A program made the position numbers and the translations under genes. From the NCBI GenBank assembly GCA_963575745.1, contig CAUYUJ010016142.1, positions 231,057 through 294,060 on the forward strand: a stretch of 63,004 bases of DNA, written 5' to 3'. The notes under the pieces were generated by a model, which was not told the DNA's origin, did no database searches, and worked only from the letters and a program-made list of their open reading frames with translations. The stretch is from Prorocentrum cordatum. Its lineage: Eukaryota; Sar; Dinophyceae; Prorocentrales; Prorocentraceae. Shown in pieces: positions 22,060 through 32,800 of the stretch (position 1 is the first letter of the stretch; each line of letters begins with the position of its first letter).

Positions 22060-22159
22060 NNNNNNNNNNNNNNNNNNNNNNNNNNNNNNNNNNNNNNNNN
22101 NNNNNNNNNNNNNNNNNNNNNNNNNNNNNNNNNNNNNNNNNNNNNNNNNNNNNNNNNNN
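22060..22159. other. Assembly gap (100 N)
   Basis: Exactly 100 N, a conventional scaffold-gap size. It starts two bases after the end of a family A element, so the join is unverified. Confidence 0.99.
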
Positions 22160-23470
22160 GGGCCTATTGGGGGCCTGTTGGCTGCCTCGGTGGTCATCTG
22201 GGGCGGAGGGCTCGAAATGTCAGCTCGGATTCCTTGTCTTGGGGCCCCTCTTGTAGCTCCCTGGGGGCCCTCTTGGGCCCTCTCTGGTGCGTCTGCGGCC
22301 GTGGTGGGGCCCTCTTGGGACGTCTGGGGACGTCCTGGTGCTGTCGCGAGAACAGCTCTCTCGCATCATACGAATCACCCGCTTGCATCACAAGAGCGAC
22401 TCGTCCTCGTCATACGAACAACTCACATAATCGCAAGAACGGACCATTGTTGGGCCGTCTTGGGGCGACGTTTGGACCCTATGTGGTCGCCTGCGCGGGT
22501 GAGACAGGGGCACCAGGTGCTGTCCGCGGCGGCCAGCAAGGAGCCCAGCACCTGCGCACGCTCATTAGATCATTAGAGGTGTGCACTGAAAGGTCTGCGT
22601 CGTGCTCTCAGCAATGACGGCTGTCGGCTCATTGAGCCCGCGCCGCTGAGGAACAACCAAGTCTTGTCCCACGCTGGCGAGCCCTTGGGCATATCAGGAT
22701 TTGTCCACTTGGACTGCCTGTGATAATCCAACGAGCCTTTCAGGTTCGTGAGTGTTCTGGCGACCTCGTTTTGCCGAACCCCCCTCTTCTCCTTGGGGGA
22801 GGGGGTTCCCTCTCCCCCTACCCCGCGCCCTGGGTCTAGAGGGGGGGAGCGCGAAGTGTCAAAGGGTTCTTGATGGCCCTAGATGGCTCCAAGAAGGCCC
22901 CAGAGAGCCCGAGATGGTTCAATATTGTTTCCAACATGCATCCAGAAGGCCCGAAGACCACTCCAATGCGGCTCCAAGTGGCAACGAAGCCTCTGAAGCA
23001 GGCCCCCAGGAGGTCAACATCCTTCAAACGTACTACGTTTTACATTATGTTTGCCTTCTTGCCTTTTCGCTTTCGATAGGCTCTTGAAGCCTCAGGATGG
23101 CCCCGACATGGCTCAAGGCGGCCCCCAAAAAGCCCCACGAGGACCCCAGGAATGAAGGCTCCGACGTGGGGACCGACACCGGCGACCCCCCCTCGTTTGA
23201 AAGCCGCCGCGTCCGTCGCGGCGGCCGCCGCCGCCGTCGCCGCGGCCGCCGCCACCGCCGCCCCCGCGGCCTTCTTAGGCCCTGGGCCCTGAGCCCGGGC
23301 CCAACATGATCGATCCACGAGCCTGGAAACAGATTTAGAACTGCGAGGCATGGAAACGTTTCACAGGACCCCAATTGGGCGATGGCCAGTGGCAATGCTG
23401 AAGATATCGATGGTGATGATACAGTGCCGAGGGCTGTGGTGTGCTTCGCTGCGCTGTGCCGTGCCGCACA
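22160..23470. other. No gene recognised; degenerate repeats
   Basis: Contains CTTGGGGCG/GGGGCCCTCTTGGG repeats (22200-22350), their complement (22860-23120) and a GCC-rich tract (23200-23275). No protein-like frame found. Confidence 0.5.
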
Positions 23471-23474
23471 GTGA

Positions 23475-23700
23475 CGTGCCCAGGGACGCGTCGAGGGACA
23501 TGCCACGGGACGCGCCAAGGGACATGCCAGGGGGACGCGCCGCAGCACGCCCCGAGGGACGCGCCACGCGACGTGCCAGGGGACGTGCCGTGGGGACGCG
23601 CCACGCGACGTGCCAGGGGGACGCGCTACGGGACGCGCCACGGAACGTGTCAGGGAACGTGCTGGGCGACGCGCCGGGCGTACCAGGGGACGCCTGGGAT
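23475..23700. repeat. Minisatellite GGGACGYGCCACG
   Basis: Irregular 12-15 bp units (GGGACATGCC, GGGACGCGCC, GCGACGTGCC). Confidence 0.75.
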
Positions 23701-23889
23701 CTCCGTGCCTCGTTGCCAGTCGAGGTGTCCAGGGCCACGCGATCCCACGTGAACTGCACAGCGTCCGCGCTGCCAGTGCCACGAGTCCTCGTAAATTGCG
23801 CAGGGGTCGCGCTCCCTGTGTCAAGATGCATCGTAGATGGCGCTCGGCCCCTGGTAAACTGCGCAGGTATACCGGAGGTGTGCCGAAGG

Positions 23890-24020
23890 TACTCTGGAGT
23901 TGCGTCGGATACACTCGTTGAAGGTACGCCGAAGGTACGCGGTCTGTATTGCTTGTAATAAGAAGTTAGTGAAAGTACGCCGAAAACACGATGAAGGTAC
24001 GCGCGTCAAAGTCAGCGAAG
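23890..24020. repeat. Short GAAGGTACGC repeat
   Basis: GAAGGTACGC and close variants recur about seven times at uneven spacing. Confidence 0.55.
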
Positions 24021-24159
24021 GTATCCTGAGCACACGCAGAAGGACGACAGGAGCGGGGGAGGAGAAGACAGACCCCCATCCGTCGCTCCCCCAACCCCGC
24101 GGACCCAGAAAGGGGCCACAAGCAACGGACCCGGAAACGAACTCATCACGGCAGGGCCG

Positions 24160-24715
24160 CGCTGAGCCGCGATCTCTCGTAAATCGCGCTGAGCCCGCAT
24201 TCCCAGGGCCACCCGCGATCCCTAGTGAATTGCGCTGCCTCCGCGCTCCCAGGGCCACGATCCCCGGTACATTACGCTGGGTGCGCGCTCCCAGCGCAAC
24301 GATCCATCGCAGTACATTACCCTGGATTCGCGCTCCCAGGGCAACGATCCCTAATAAATTCCGCGGGGTTCACGCTCCGCAAAAAATTACGCTGTGTCCG
24401 CGCCACCACGATCCCTTGTAAATAACGCAGTGTCCGCGCCCCCATGGCCACGATCCCTGGTAAATTACATTGGGTTCGCGCTCTTAGGGCCACGACTCGT
24501 TGTAAAACAAGCTGGGTTCGTGCTCACAGTGCAGCGATCCATAGTACATTACGCTGGGTTCGCACTCCGAGGGCAACAACTCAATGTAAATTACGCTGTG
24601 TCCGCGCTCCCGAGGCCACGATCCCCTGTGAATGGCGCTGCTTCCGAGCTCAAGGCCACGATCCCTCGCAAACTACGCTGCGCCCGCGCTCCCAGGGTCA
24701 CGAAGCACTGCGCGG
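24160..24715. repeat. About 46-bp minisatellite, 11-12 copies
   Basis: Units read TAAATTACGCTGGGTTCGCG then CTCCCAGGGCCACGATCCC with substitutions. Earlier decayed units reach back to about 23740. From 24716 to 25700 no feature was identified apart from a short (GA)n at 25112-25135. Confidence 0.85.
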
Positions 24716-25718
24716 CGGTTGCCCCAAAGGGCGCCCCCCCCTTCTCCAGAGCAGAAACACATATCCGTCACAGTGCCGCTGGGCACGAGTGGGCGTGTCC
24801 TCAGGTCTTGGGTCTAAAATCCTCTAAGCATCCTGAGGAGTCAGTTAGGGGCCCGGGACCGACATTGCAAAATCTCCCAGGCCTTGGCGCGGCCTGTCGT
24901 GTGTTCCCGGCGTCTCTTCTTGTTTCTCCCCGACGTGCTCTCCGAAGGGCTTCCACAACGGCTGGGGGAGCACATGGTACGATAGCTTGGCCCAGCTCTG
25001 GCCGCAACGTTCAGCCACACAAAACATGGGGCGGCGGTGATTCGCCGTAGGCGTCTTCGATGAGAACAGGCCTAGTAGCAAGCCTTGCGCAAGACGATGG
25101 ACCCCGCAGCCGCAGAAGAGAGAGAGAGAGAGAGAGGGGTAGGGGGCGCGAACGTGCCCGCGTGCCCGCGTGCCCAGTGTGACTCCCCCGACCCCTTCCA
25201 CTGCTCACCCTCCTCCCTCTTCCTGCAAGAGGATGAGGAGGGCCAGCGCTTTTCATCGGAGGGGTAAAGATGGCAAATGCGGTAAACTGCATGCTCCTCC
25301 AGAGCGCAGCTCTCCAGGGAGCCCGTCCCAGGAGCGCCAGCGTACACCTTCGCAATACGACTGCCACACTGCCACACCAGTCGTGAGAGATGAACACAGG
25401 AGTTACTAGGCTACCAGACTCGTCCGAAAAGGAAGGAAGGAATAGAGGCGGGCCGGCGAGCAAGGGCAGCAGGCGAGAACGGCGTCCCCCCCCATCGTCA
25501 GGGCATCACACAGCAGCAGATCACCAGGCTAGGATGCTCAGAGCGAGGACGTAATCGGAAGAAAAAGATAAGGATGACAATGCAAGCAAAACAAACGCGC
25601 ATTATCCAGGACATCGTATTCTGTGAAGCGCGCCGCGATCGGCACTCGCGGTTATATATAAAAATTATCCTGGCGAAGGTCCCAACCATGTGCAGTTGTG
25701 GGTACCGTACTTGTGAAT

Positions 25719-26310
25719 ATCTGCTTCGGTGAAGCTCCCTATGGGGCCACGAAGCGCTGCACTGGGCTGGGGGGAACGCTGTACTGTGTCGGTGGTGTGC
25801 CGAATTGGGTTTCCGGGACGCATGCGGACGGTCCCACTGAGGGCTTCGGTGGAGCTCCCTATGGGGCCACGAAGCGCTCTACTGAGTGAGTGAAAATGCC
25901 AAATTGGGCTACCGGGACGCATGCGGACGGTCCCACTGGGGGCTTCGGTGAAGCCCCCTATGGGGCCACGAAACGCTGCACTGCGCGGGTGAAAATGCCA
26001 AATTACATTTCCTGGACGCATGCGGACGGTGGGCCTTCGGTGGAGCCCCCTATGGGGCCACGAAACGCTGCACTGGGTAGGTGAAAATGCCAAATTGGGC
26101 TTCCGGACGCATGCGGACGGGGGCACTGGGGCCTTCGGTGGAGCTCCCTACGGGGCCACGGTGGGTGAAACGCAGGGAGGAGGGGGAGGAGGGCCACGAA
26201 ACGCTGTACTGGGTGTGCGGGACGCATGCGGACGGTAGCACTGGGACCTTCGGTGGGGCTCCCTATGGGGCCACGAAGCGCTGTACTGGGTGTGCGGGAC
26301 ACATGCAGAC
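25719..26310. repeat. Minisatellite H, array 1 (95-120 bp units)
   Basis: About six units built on TATGGGGCCACGAA, GCGCTGCACTGGG, GACGCATGCGGACGG and CTTCGGTGGAGCTCC. A prelude, CCTGGCGAAGGTCCCAACCATG (25667-25690), recurs before array 2. Confidence 0.85.
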
Positions 26311-26356
26311 GGTGGAGGAGGAGGGGGAAGACGAGGAGAGAAGGAGAACGCGGGGA

Positions 26357-26403
26357 CCGTCTCTTCAAAACGAGGACCCAACACCACAGGATGGTTGGGA
26401 AAA
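26357..26403. repeat. Hairpin motif G, copy 3
   Basis: TTCAAAACGAGGACCCAACA then CCACAGGATGGTTGGGA. CCCAAC and GTTGGG can pair. Confidence 0.55.
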
Positions 26404-26715
26404 ACTGCGGAGCTCGGGGCTGGAGGAGGGAGTTAAGGAGAGAAGAGACAATGCCAACAAGGAAACAACGATTGAGAATTGACAGCCTACGCGGAACGTA
26501 GCGCGCACCTCCTCCTCTACACTGTTTCCAATGAAACAGCGCCTGCCACGAAAGCGCTCTCACACTATGGGAGGCACAAACACACCAGCAGGGAGTCGTT
26601 GCCCCCACTGTGCTGTGCCTTTTCTTTTCTCCTCTGCTCCAACTGATCTGCCCCCCTGCCCCCCTGGCTCGTGGCACAGAACCCTGTGCTCGGAAAATCA
26701 GACGTGCGCCCAAAC

Positions 26716-29139
26716 TCAAATCTCAAAGTGATGCTCTGGCTCCTGGTCGGCGGCCTCTGGACCTGGACGGCCATTCTCCGCGTCGCGCATGCTGCGCTCG
26801 GCTATGTCTTTGTTATCTACTCGAACATGGGCATCGTCACGCTCAGGACGGACGGTGTTATCACAGGCATGATCTGGCTTCTGGTCGACAGCCTCTGCCC
26901 CTGGATTGCCAATCTCCGCGTCCTGCAAGCCATGCTGGGCTGCCGCATTTTTGATCAGTCCGAAAAATCTGTGCCTCATCCGGTAGACCATGGCGCTGCA
27001 GACCAAGGAAACGATCACGACACCAACTATGACTAATGTTGATGCCTCGACGCCTTCTTGCCCATCCACCGCTAGCAAACCGTACGGGTAGCTTGTGGCC
27101 GTCTGCATTGTGACGGTCGTGCCTGACAGGGAGGAGCCCGTTGTCATCTCCGTTGAGGCGGTGGACCTTGTCGTGGAGGAGCTCGTGGCCGTCAGGGTCG
27201 TGGCGCTGGTGGTGCTTAGCGTGACAGATCTCGTCGACGTCGCGGTGGAGGTGGACCTCGTGCTGGTCGTGGCGCTGGTGGTGCTTGGCGTGACAGAGCT
27301 TGTCGACGTCTCGGTGGAGGTGGACCTGGAGCTGGTCGTGGCGCTGGTGGTGCTTGACGTGACAGAGTTCGTCGACGTCTCGGTGATCGAACTCGTAGCG
27401 GTCGTGGTGGCGGTGCTTGACGTGGCAGATTTCGTCGTCATGGTGGCGCTTGTCGAGCTGGAGTCGGTGGTCGTCGTGACAGTCGCGCTGACCGACGTTC
27501 CTGTTTCTGTGTAAGACGTCGCGCTCTGCGTAGTCATAGTGACGGTGACGATCTTTAACTCTGGCTCTGCGACGACCAGCGAATTCTCTTCCATTTCAAG
27601 TCCCTGTGATTCGAACGCTGCCTGCAGGGCCCTCGCAGTAGCATTGGGGTCCAAACTCATGTTCTCCATTGTTTGGAATATCTCCTCTGCGCCCTGCTCA
27701 GGCGCGACTATCTCGACGTCAATCTCCCATGGCGATGAAACGGAGAGCCGCCGAACTGACGGATTGGAAGAAGACGTAACGACTACTGTCAACTGGTCTT
27801 CTTCCAGATTGTGCTCGGTAATGAAATGAGACGCCATCAACAGTGTCACGTTTTCTTTGGTTCCTGTGCTTGAAAACTCCATCTTGAAGCTCACTACCCA
27901 AAGCGGCGTGGTGCTCGTGACGGTCGCGGTCGACGTGATCGTCGGCGGTGCCGGCGTCGGAGAAGGAGTCGCCGGTGGAGCAGGCGTCGGCACTGATGTG
28001 GGTGTCGACTCCGTCTGGCAATCAGCCGCCACGTATTGAACGCGGCACCCTTGCACTGAACCAACTGACCCAAGCCCATTTCCGTCACACCAATCAATTG
28101 CGTCTGCGTCCGCTTGTTCTTGTGAAACCCGTGCCGTCGCAAACCCCCAAAAACTACAATCGGCTGAGAAAGCGAATGCCTTGTAATCAGGCCTCGAGCA
28201 GAAGTAGTCCGTCATCTCCTGCTCATTATAAGTCAGACCAGCCATGGAACAAGCTAGCTTCTCAAAAACACAGCTTGCTGATGAAGTCGAGAGGTCGGAA
28301 GCTGTGGTTACCAGAGTCGCATCGCACAGATATACGTCGCCTGGTGATTCATCACATCCATTGTCATACACACCCCAGCAGGTAGTCATCGTTAAGCATT
28401 GGGATTTTGCGTCCTCCACGGCTGAAAATGTGTAACTCGCCAGTGTCGCGCCAGAGCAATGCTTCAATGTGTGCTGGCTCCAGACAACCACCTCGTAGAC
28501 CCAAACTGTCATGTCTTGCCAGCTCGACTCGCAATATACTCTCCAAATGGCGTCGCCGAGGGGCGGGCGTGTACTCGAGGAGATGAAGTAAGCCCCACTC
28601 ACGCAGGCACCGTCTCCGTCCAAGTCGTTGACAGCGCTCGTGCTTGGCTCCTCATAATCAAAAATCCAGAGATCAACAAGTGAGCTGTCGCCATTACAGC
28701 CGGGGTCGTGGTAGAGGTACATGCTCGCGCTCGAACTGTGGTAAATCGGTGCTCCCATAGCGCTGATACCCGTCTGTTGAAACACAGTCTCCGGCCAATT
28801 GCATAACCACGTGACTTTGAGCGTCGCTGGAATGGGACTGAGCTTCTCAAATACACAGCTTGCTGATGAAGTCGAGAGGACGGAAAGCAGAGTCGCATCG
28901 CACAGATATACGTCGGCGGGTGATTCATCACATCCATTGTCATACACACCCCAGCAGGTACCCATCGTTAAGCACTGGGATTTCGCATCCTCCACGGAGG
29001 AAAATGCGTATCCCGACAACAAGCTCGACGCGCAATGCTTCAGTGGGTGTTGGTTCCAGGCGTTCCCAATGTACGTACCTTCCACAGGGCGGGCGGCGAT
29101 AAACGCCATCATGGCCAGGAGATCCAGGTGTCGCCCCAT
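26716..29139 (-). CDS. Mucin-like type I membrane protein with Cys-rich repeats
   Basis: 807 residues. I start at the ATG at 29139 because it opens a signal peptide (LLAMMAFIAARPVEG); the open frame upstream to 29589 lies in repetitive DNA. Residues about 28-100 and 219-297 are two copies of one Cys-rich module (AKSQCLTM, TCWGVYDNGCDESP, VYLCDATL, STSSASCVFEKL) resembling PAN/apple domains. A third Cys-rich block at 300-374 (CSFWGFATARVSQEQADADA, then CRVQYVAADC) resembles DUF4189-like folds. A Pro/Thr linker follows, then a compact SEA-like domain at about 413-535. Residues 536-698 are Ser/Thr-rich, mucin-like, with TSSTTSATTS-type repeats. The transmembrane helix is at 700-719 (STLVIVGVVIVSLVCSAMVY). 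The charged tail holds a doubled motif, GNPGAEAVDQKP and GRPGPEAADQEP. Likely a heavily O-glycosylated surface protein; ligand unknown. A decayed paralogue lies at 54000-55443. Confidence 0.85.
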   Translation of the reverse strand: MGRHLDLLAMMAFIAARPVEGTYIGNAWNQHPLKHCASSLLSGYAFSSVEDAKSQCLTMGTCWGVYDNGCDESPADVYLCDATLLSVLSTSSASCVFEKLSPIPATLKVTWLCNWPETVFQQTGISAMGAPIYHSSSASMYLYHDPGCNGDSSLVDLWIFDYEEPSTSAVNDLDGDGACVSGAYFISSSTRPPLGDAIWRVYCESSWQDMTVWVYEVVVWSQHTLKHCSGATLASYTFSAVEDAKSQCLTMTTCWGVYDNGCDESPGDVYLCDATLVTTASDLSTSSASCVFEKLACSMAGLTYNEQEMTDYFCSRPDYKAFAFSADCSFWGFATARVSQEQADADAIDWCDGNGLGSVGSVQGCRVQYVAADCQTESTPTSVPTPAPPATPSPTPAPPTITSTATVTSTTPLWVVSFKMEFSSTGTKENVTLLMASHFITEHNLEEDQLTVVVTSSSNPSVRRLSVSSPWEIDVEIVAPEQGAEEIFQTMENMSLDPNATARALQAAFESQGLEMEENSLVVAEPELKIVTVTMTTQSATSYTETGTSVSATVTTTTDSSSTSATMTTKSATSSTATTTATSSITETSTNSVTSSTTSATTSSRSTSTETSTSSVTPSTTSATTSTRSTSTATSTRSVTLSTTSATTLTATSSSTTRSTASTEMTTGSSLSGTTVTMQTATSYPYGLLAVDGQEGVEASTLVIVGVVIVSLVCSAMVYRMRHRFFGLIKNAAAQHGLQDAEIGNPGAEAVDQKPDHACDNTVRPERDDAHVRVDNKDIAERSMRDAENGRPGPEAADQEPEHHFEI

Positions 29140-29269
29140 GTCGCGGTGTCTGTGGACCTGGCCAGCGGCGGCCACGAGGGCTTCAAGCTTGATCCCGCCT
29201 GGGCCACGGAACAGAACGGACTGAGCCGAAACGGCTTGACCGAACATTGCTGCGGAGCCTGCTTTCAAC

Positions 29270-29440
29270 CCTCTTGGGGCGTCTTGGGGGGCCTCCTGAC
29301 ATGCCTCGCCATCGTTCTGGCCCGTCTTGGGGCGATCTCGGGCCGGTTCCCAATGCCCCCTGGGCGTCCTGGAGCCTGCTGGGGCCGTCTGGGCGCCCTC
29401 TTGGGCCGTACTAGGCGCCTCTTGGGGCCGAAGATACGCG
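29270..29440 (-). repeat. Degenerate CTTGGGGCG repeat upstream of the mucin-like gene
   Basis: CGTCTTGGGGCG, CGTCCTGGAGCC and GCCTCTTGGGG motifs. The same block lies in the same position upstream of the paralogue (55560-55700), so it was copied with the gene. Confidence 0.65.
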
Positions 29441-30029
29441 GCACAGCGCCCGACACTCCAGTGTAGCTTGGATTCTCGGCATCGAGGTCTCGGCCAGAAC
29501 AAGCACTCTGCCAAGCTGCAAAGCGATATATTGGGAGACGAACGTCCCTCGGCGGAAGTGCAAGCATGCGCATCGAGCACAGGCCACAACGAGCCTGACC
29601 GACCGTGCCCTCGTGAGCACAGCGTAGGTTTCGGCGCCGCGGGTGCCAGCGTCGCCGCGTGCAGCCCTAGCCCTCCCCCTCGGGGCCCAGAGGTGGTGTC
29701 TGGACGCCCCCGTGCTCGGGTAGTGGCGGGGGGTGGAGCCTATGGGGATGGACTGCGTCATGCACCCGAGCAAGGTCGACTGCACAAGACCGGGAAAAAT
29801 ATAACAGAATTAGTTAGCCTGGCGAAAGACCCAACCATGCGCACTTGAGGATACAGCAATTGTGAACACAATCTTCGCCCGCGCTCTCTACGTGGCCGCG
29901 GCTTCCCGCCAGAACCCGACATGCTCAGGGACACGTTCGTGGCCGTCTTCGCGGGCGTCGACGACGAGGACGGCGTCCCCCTGAGCGAGGAGCAGAAACA
30001 GGAGAGGGCTCTGAAAGCCATGACGGAGG
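29441..30029. other. No gene recognised
   Basis: Contains the array prelude CCTGGCGAAAGACCCAACCATG (29818-29840), shared with 25667-25690. Open frames on both strands without motifs. Confidence 0.4.
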
Positions 30030-30845
30030 CTGCCACTGGCGCCTTCGGTGGAGCTCCTATGGGGCCACGATCCTCATGAGGGGTGTGCCGAAATGGCCCG
30101 AGGCCGCCATGCGAACCCTGCCACTGGCGCCTTCGGTGGAGCTCCTTATGGGGCCACGATCCTTGTGAGGGGTGTGCCGAAATGGCCCGAGGCCGCCACG
30201 CGAACCTTGCCACTGGCGCCTTCGGTGGAGCTCCCTATGGGGCCACGGTCCTTGTGAGGGGTGTGCCGAAATGGCCCCAGGCCGCCACGCGAACCGTGCT
30301 ACTGGCGCCTTCGGTGGAGCACATGGCCCGAGACCGCCATGCGAACCCTTCCAGTGGCGCCTTCGGTGGAGCTCCTATGGGGCCACGATGTGAGGGGTGT
30401 GCCGAAATGGCCCGAGGCCGCCATGCGAACCCTGTCATTGGCGCCTGCGGTGGAGCTCCTTATGGGGCCACGATCATTGTAAGAGGTGTGCCGAAATGGC
30501 CCGAGGCCGCCATGCGAACCCTGCCACTGGGGCCTTCGGTGGAGCTTTTTATGAGGCCACGATCCTCGTGATGGGTGTGCCGAAATGGCCCGAGGCCGCC
30601 ATGCGAACCCTTCGACTGGGGCCTTCGGTGGAGCTCCTTATGGGGCCACGATCCTCGTGAGGAGTGTGCCGAAATGGCCCGAGACCGCCAAGCGAACCCT
30701 GCCAGTGGCGCCTTCGGTGGAGCTCCTGTGCGGCCACGATCCTCGTGAGGGGTGTGCCGGAATGGCCCGAGGACGCCATGCGAACCCTGCCACTGGGGCC
30801 TTCGGTGGAGCTCCCGATGGGGCCACGAAGCGCCGTGTTGGGTGG
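30030..30845. repeat. Minisatellite H, array 2 (88-bp units, 9-10 copies)
   Basis: Anchors TATGGGGCCACGATC recur near 30060, 30149, 30238, 30379, 30467, 30553, 30640, 30728 and 30818. Each unit also has GTGTGCCGAAATGGCCCGAG, GCCGCCATGCGAACCCT and CTTCGGTGGAGCTCC. It shares the last block with array 1. Both arrays are followed by GGTGGGTGAAACGCAGGGAG. Confidence 0.9.
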
Positions 30846-31074
30846 GTGAAACGCAGGGAGGAAGGAGGAAAGGGAGGAGGGGGGAGGTGGGGGGGAGGGG
30901 GGAGGGACAAGCTAGGTGCGCTCGCGTCATATCTGACATCCTACCCCTCCCTCCCATCCCTTACCATGGCGCTGATTTTCTCTATCCGCGGACGCGTGTC
31001 GTAGCGGACCTGTGGCTCCGCGCGCGCGTGCGTAGTGGGTGGTGGTGCGCGTGCGTGCGTGCGTGCGTGTGTGC

Positions 31075-31155
31075 GTGGTTGTGGTGGTGGTGGTGGTGGT
31101 GGTGGTGGTGGTGGTGGTGGTGGTGGTGGTGGTGGTGGTGGTGGTGGTGGTGGTG
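31075..31155. repeat. (GTG)n microsatellite
   Basis: About 80 bp of GTG, preceded by GTGCGTGCGTGCG. Confidence 0.95.
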
Positions 31156-31184
31156 CGGCGCGGTGGTGGCGGGCGGACGGGCGC

Positions 31185-31345
31185 GCGAGAAAGAGGCCCG
31201 CGCTGGGGCGAGAACGCCATCCTGAACGACGGAGGCCAAACACCGATCCGAAAATGAGGCCCACGCTGCAGCGGGAGCACGATTCGGAACGATTCGGGAG
31301 CAGAAATGAGGCTGGCGCCTCAGCGAGAACAGCATTTTGAAAAAA
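31185..31345. repeat. Degenerate GCGAGAACG repeat
   Basis: Three or so loose units with CTGGGGCGAGAACGCCATC, GCAGCGGGAGCACGATTC and CTCAGCGAGAACAGCATTTTG. Similar text occurs at 38680-39060 (opposite strand) and 57550-57980. Confidence 0.4.
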
Positions 31346-31510
31346 AACGCAAGCGAAAACCCGTTTCCCGGGAATCCTGTGTAAAAAAACAGTACGCGGG
31401 GGGGTGTCGGATATCTTCGGGACGCCATCAGGGGAAGTGGGAGAGTATTTTCATATTGTGTAATTGTGGAGGGAGGAGGGGGGAGGGAGGAAGGAATGCG
31501 GGGACCGTCT

Positions 31511-31552
31511 CGTCAAAACGAGGACCCAACACCACAGGATGGTTGGAAACCA
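31511..31552. repeat. Hairpin motif G, copy 4
   Basis: CGTCAAAACGAGGACCCAAC then ACCACAGGATGGTTGGAAA. Confidence 0.55.
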
Positions 31553-32399
31553 CACAATCTTCTTGAATGATCTGCACACGGCAACGCCCAATGAGGATCA
31601 TTAAGTGATATTCGCCTTTCAGCGTCCTCATTCGCCTCCTCCTTCTAATCCTCCTGCTCCTCCCCTCTCCTCGTTTTCCTCCTTCGCATCTTCGCGTTCT
31701 TTTCCCTCGCGTTCCCCCCCCGACCCTCCCAGGGAAGCCGCGACTGACCGCGGAAGCCGCCCGAGTGCCCTTTTATGCATCAAGGATCGCGCGCTTCCCA
31801 TTCCGTCTGCCCGAGCGACAGGGGCTGCCGACGCCGCCAGGCAATTGCCGACAGCAAGATTGGAGCACGCCCAAACAGGTGCGACATCCACGCAGCCGGG
31901 AAAATCTATAACAGAATCAGCAAGACGATCTTCTTGAATGATCTGCAGACGGCAGGGCCCACAGATGACCATGAAGTTACATTCGCCTCTGAATGTTGAC
32001 AGCGTGCGCGTGCGCGCACCATGGGCTGGGTTATCGTCATGCCATACTTTGGCTTGCGCGCCCGGTGGTAACGTTGGGAGGCGGATGCCACTTAATGCCC
32101 GGATGCTCTTCCAAACTAATCCTTCACAGGGCCGCTGGCGCGGGCGCGTCCACGTTCTGCCTTGCGGTTTCGTTCCCCGCAGTCGGATGGCCAACATGCG
32201 CCGCGCAATGCAAACGAGACTTTCTTCCGTACGATTGACAAGCGGACGTCACGTGATGCGACGGGCCCCGCCTGGTCTGATTCAACGTCGTTTCGGCTTC
32301 CGTCCCTGCGCCACTTGTGTTAAACATTTTTTTCACGGGGATGGGTGAGTCTGCCCAAGTATCAGGTTTTCGCGCGATCCCCTGTCGTATTTTAGCGTG

Positions 32400-32800
32400 C
32401 CGCCCTGTGGGTCCTGTGGGTCGTGTGAGACTTGTGTCCCCGTGGGACTTGCGCGACTTGTGGGGCCGTCGAGACATGCGGGACCTGGGCGACTTGCGGG
32501 ATCGGTTGGTCTTGCGGGACCTGTGCGACATGCGAAACCCGTGGGAACTGCGGGGCCTGTGAGACCCGCGGGACCTGTGCGAAGCGTCGGCCCTGTTAGA
32601 GCCTGACAGACCTGCGGGCCTCGCGGCGCCTGATAGGGCTCGCGGGGGCCGTGGGGCCCGCGCGACCCGTGGGACCTGCGGGGCGCGCGGGGCTCGCGAG
32701 GCCCGCGGGGCCCGCGAGACCTGAGGGGCCCGTGAGACTTGCGCGACCTGCGAGGCCTGGGGGACCTGTGGGACTGACGAGGCCAGCGGGACCTGCGGCG
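32400..32800. repeat. Minisatellite GGGACCTGCGAGAC (in macrosatellite)
   Basis: Loose 9-15 bp units; the counterpart lies at 35180-35570. Confidence 0.75.

Noticed and set aside
20661-22256. 531-residue plus-strand ORF
   Set aside because: Runs through a (CA)n microsatellite, an A/T microsatellite, a MITE and the N gap; no protein-like composition.
23100-23120. TGGCTCAAGG as a leader remnant
   Set aside because: Nine-base match inside the CAAGANGGCCC repeat family, which produces such text by itself.
30030-30845. CRISPR-like regular repeat
   Set aside because: The whole ~88-bp unit repeats, with no unique spacers; a minisatellite in a eukaryotic context.
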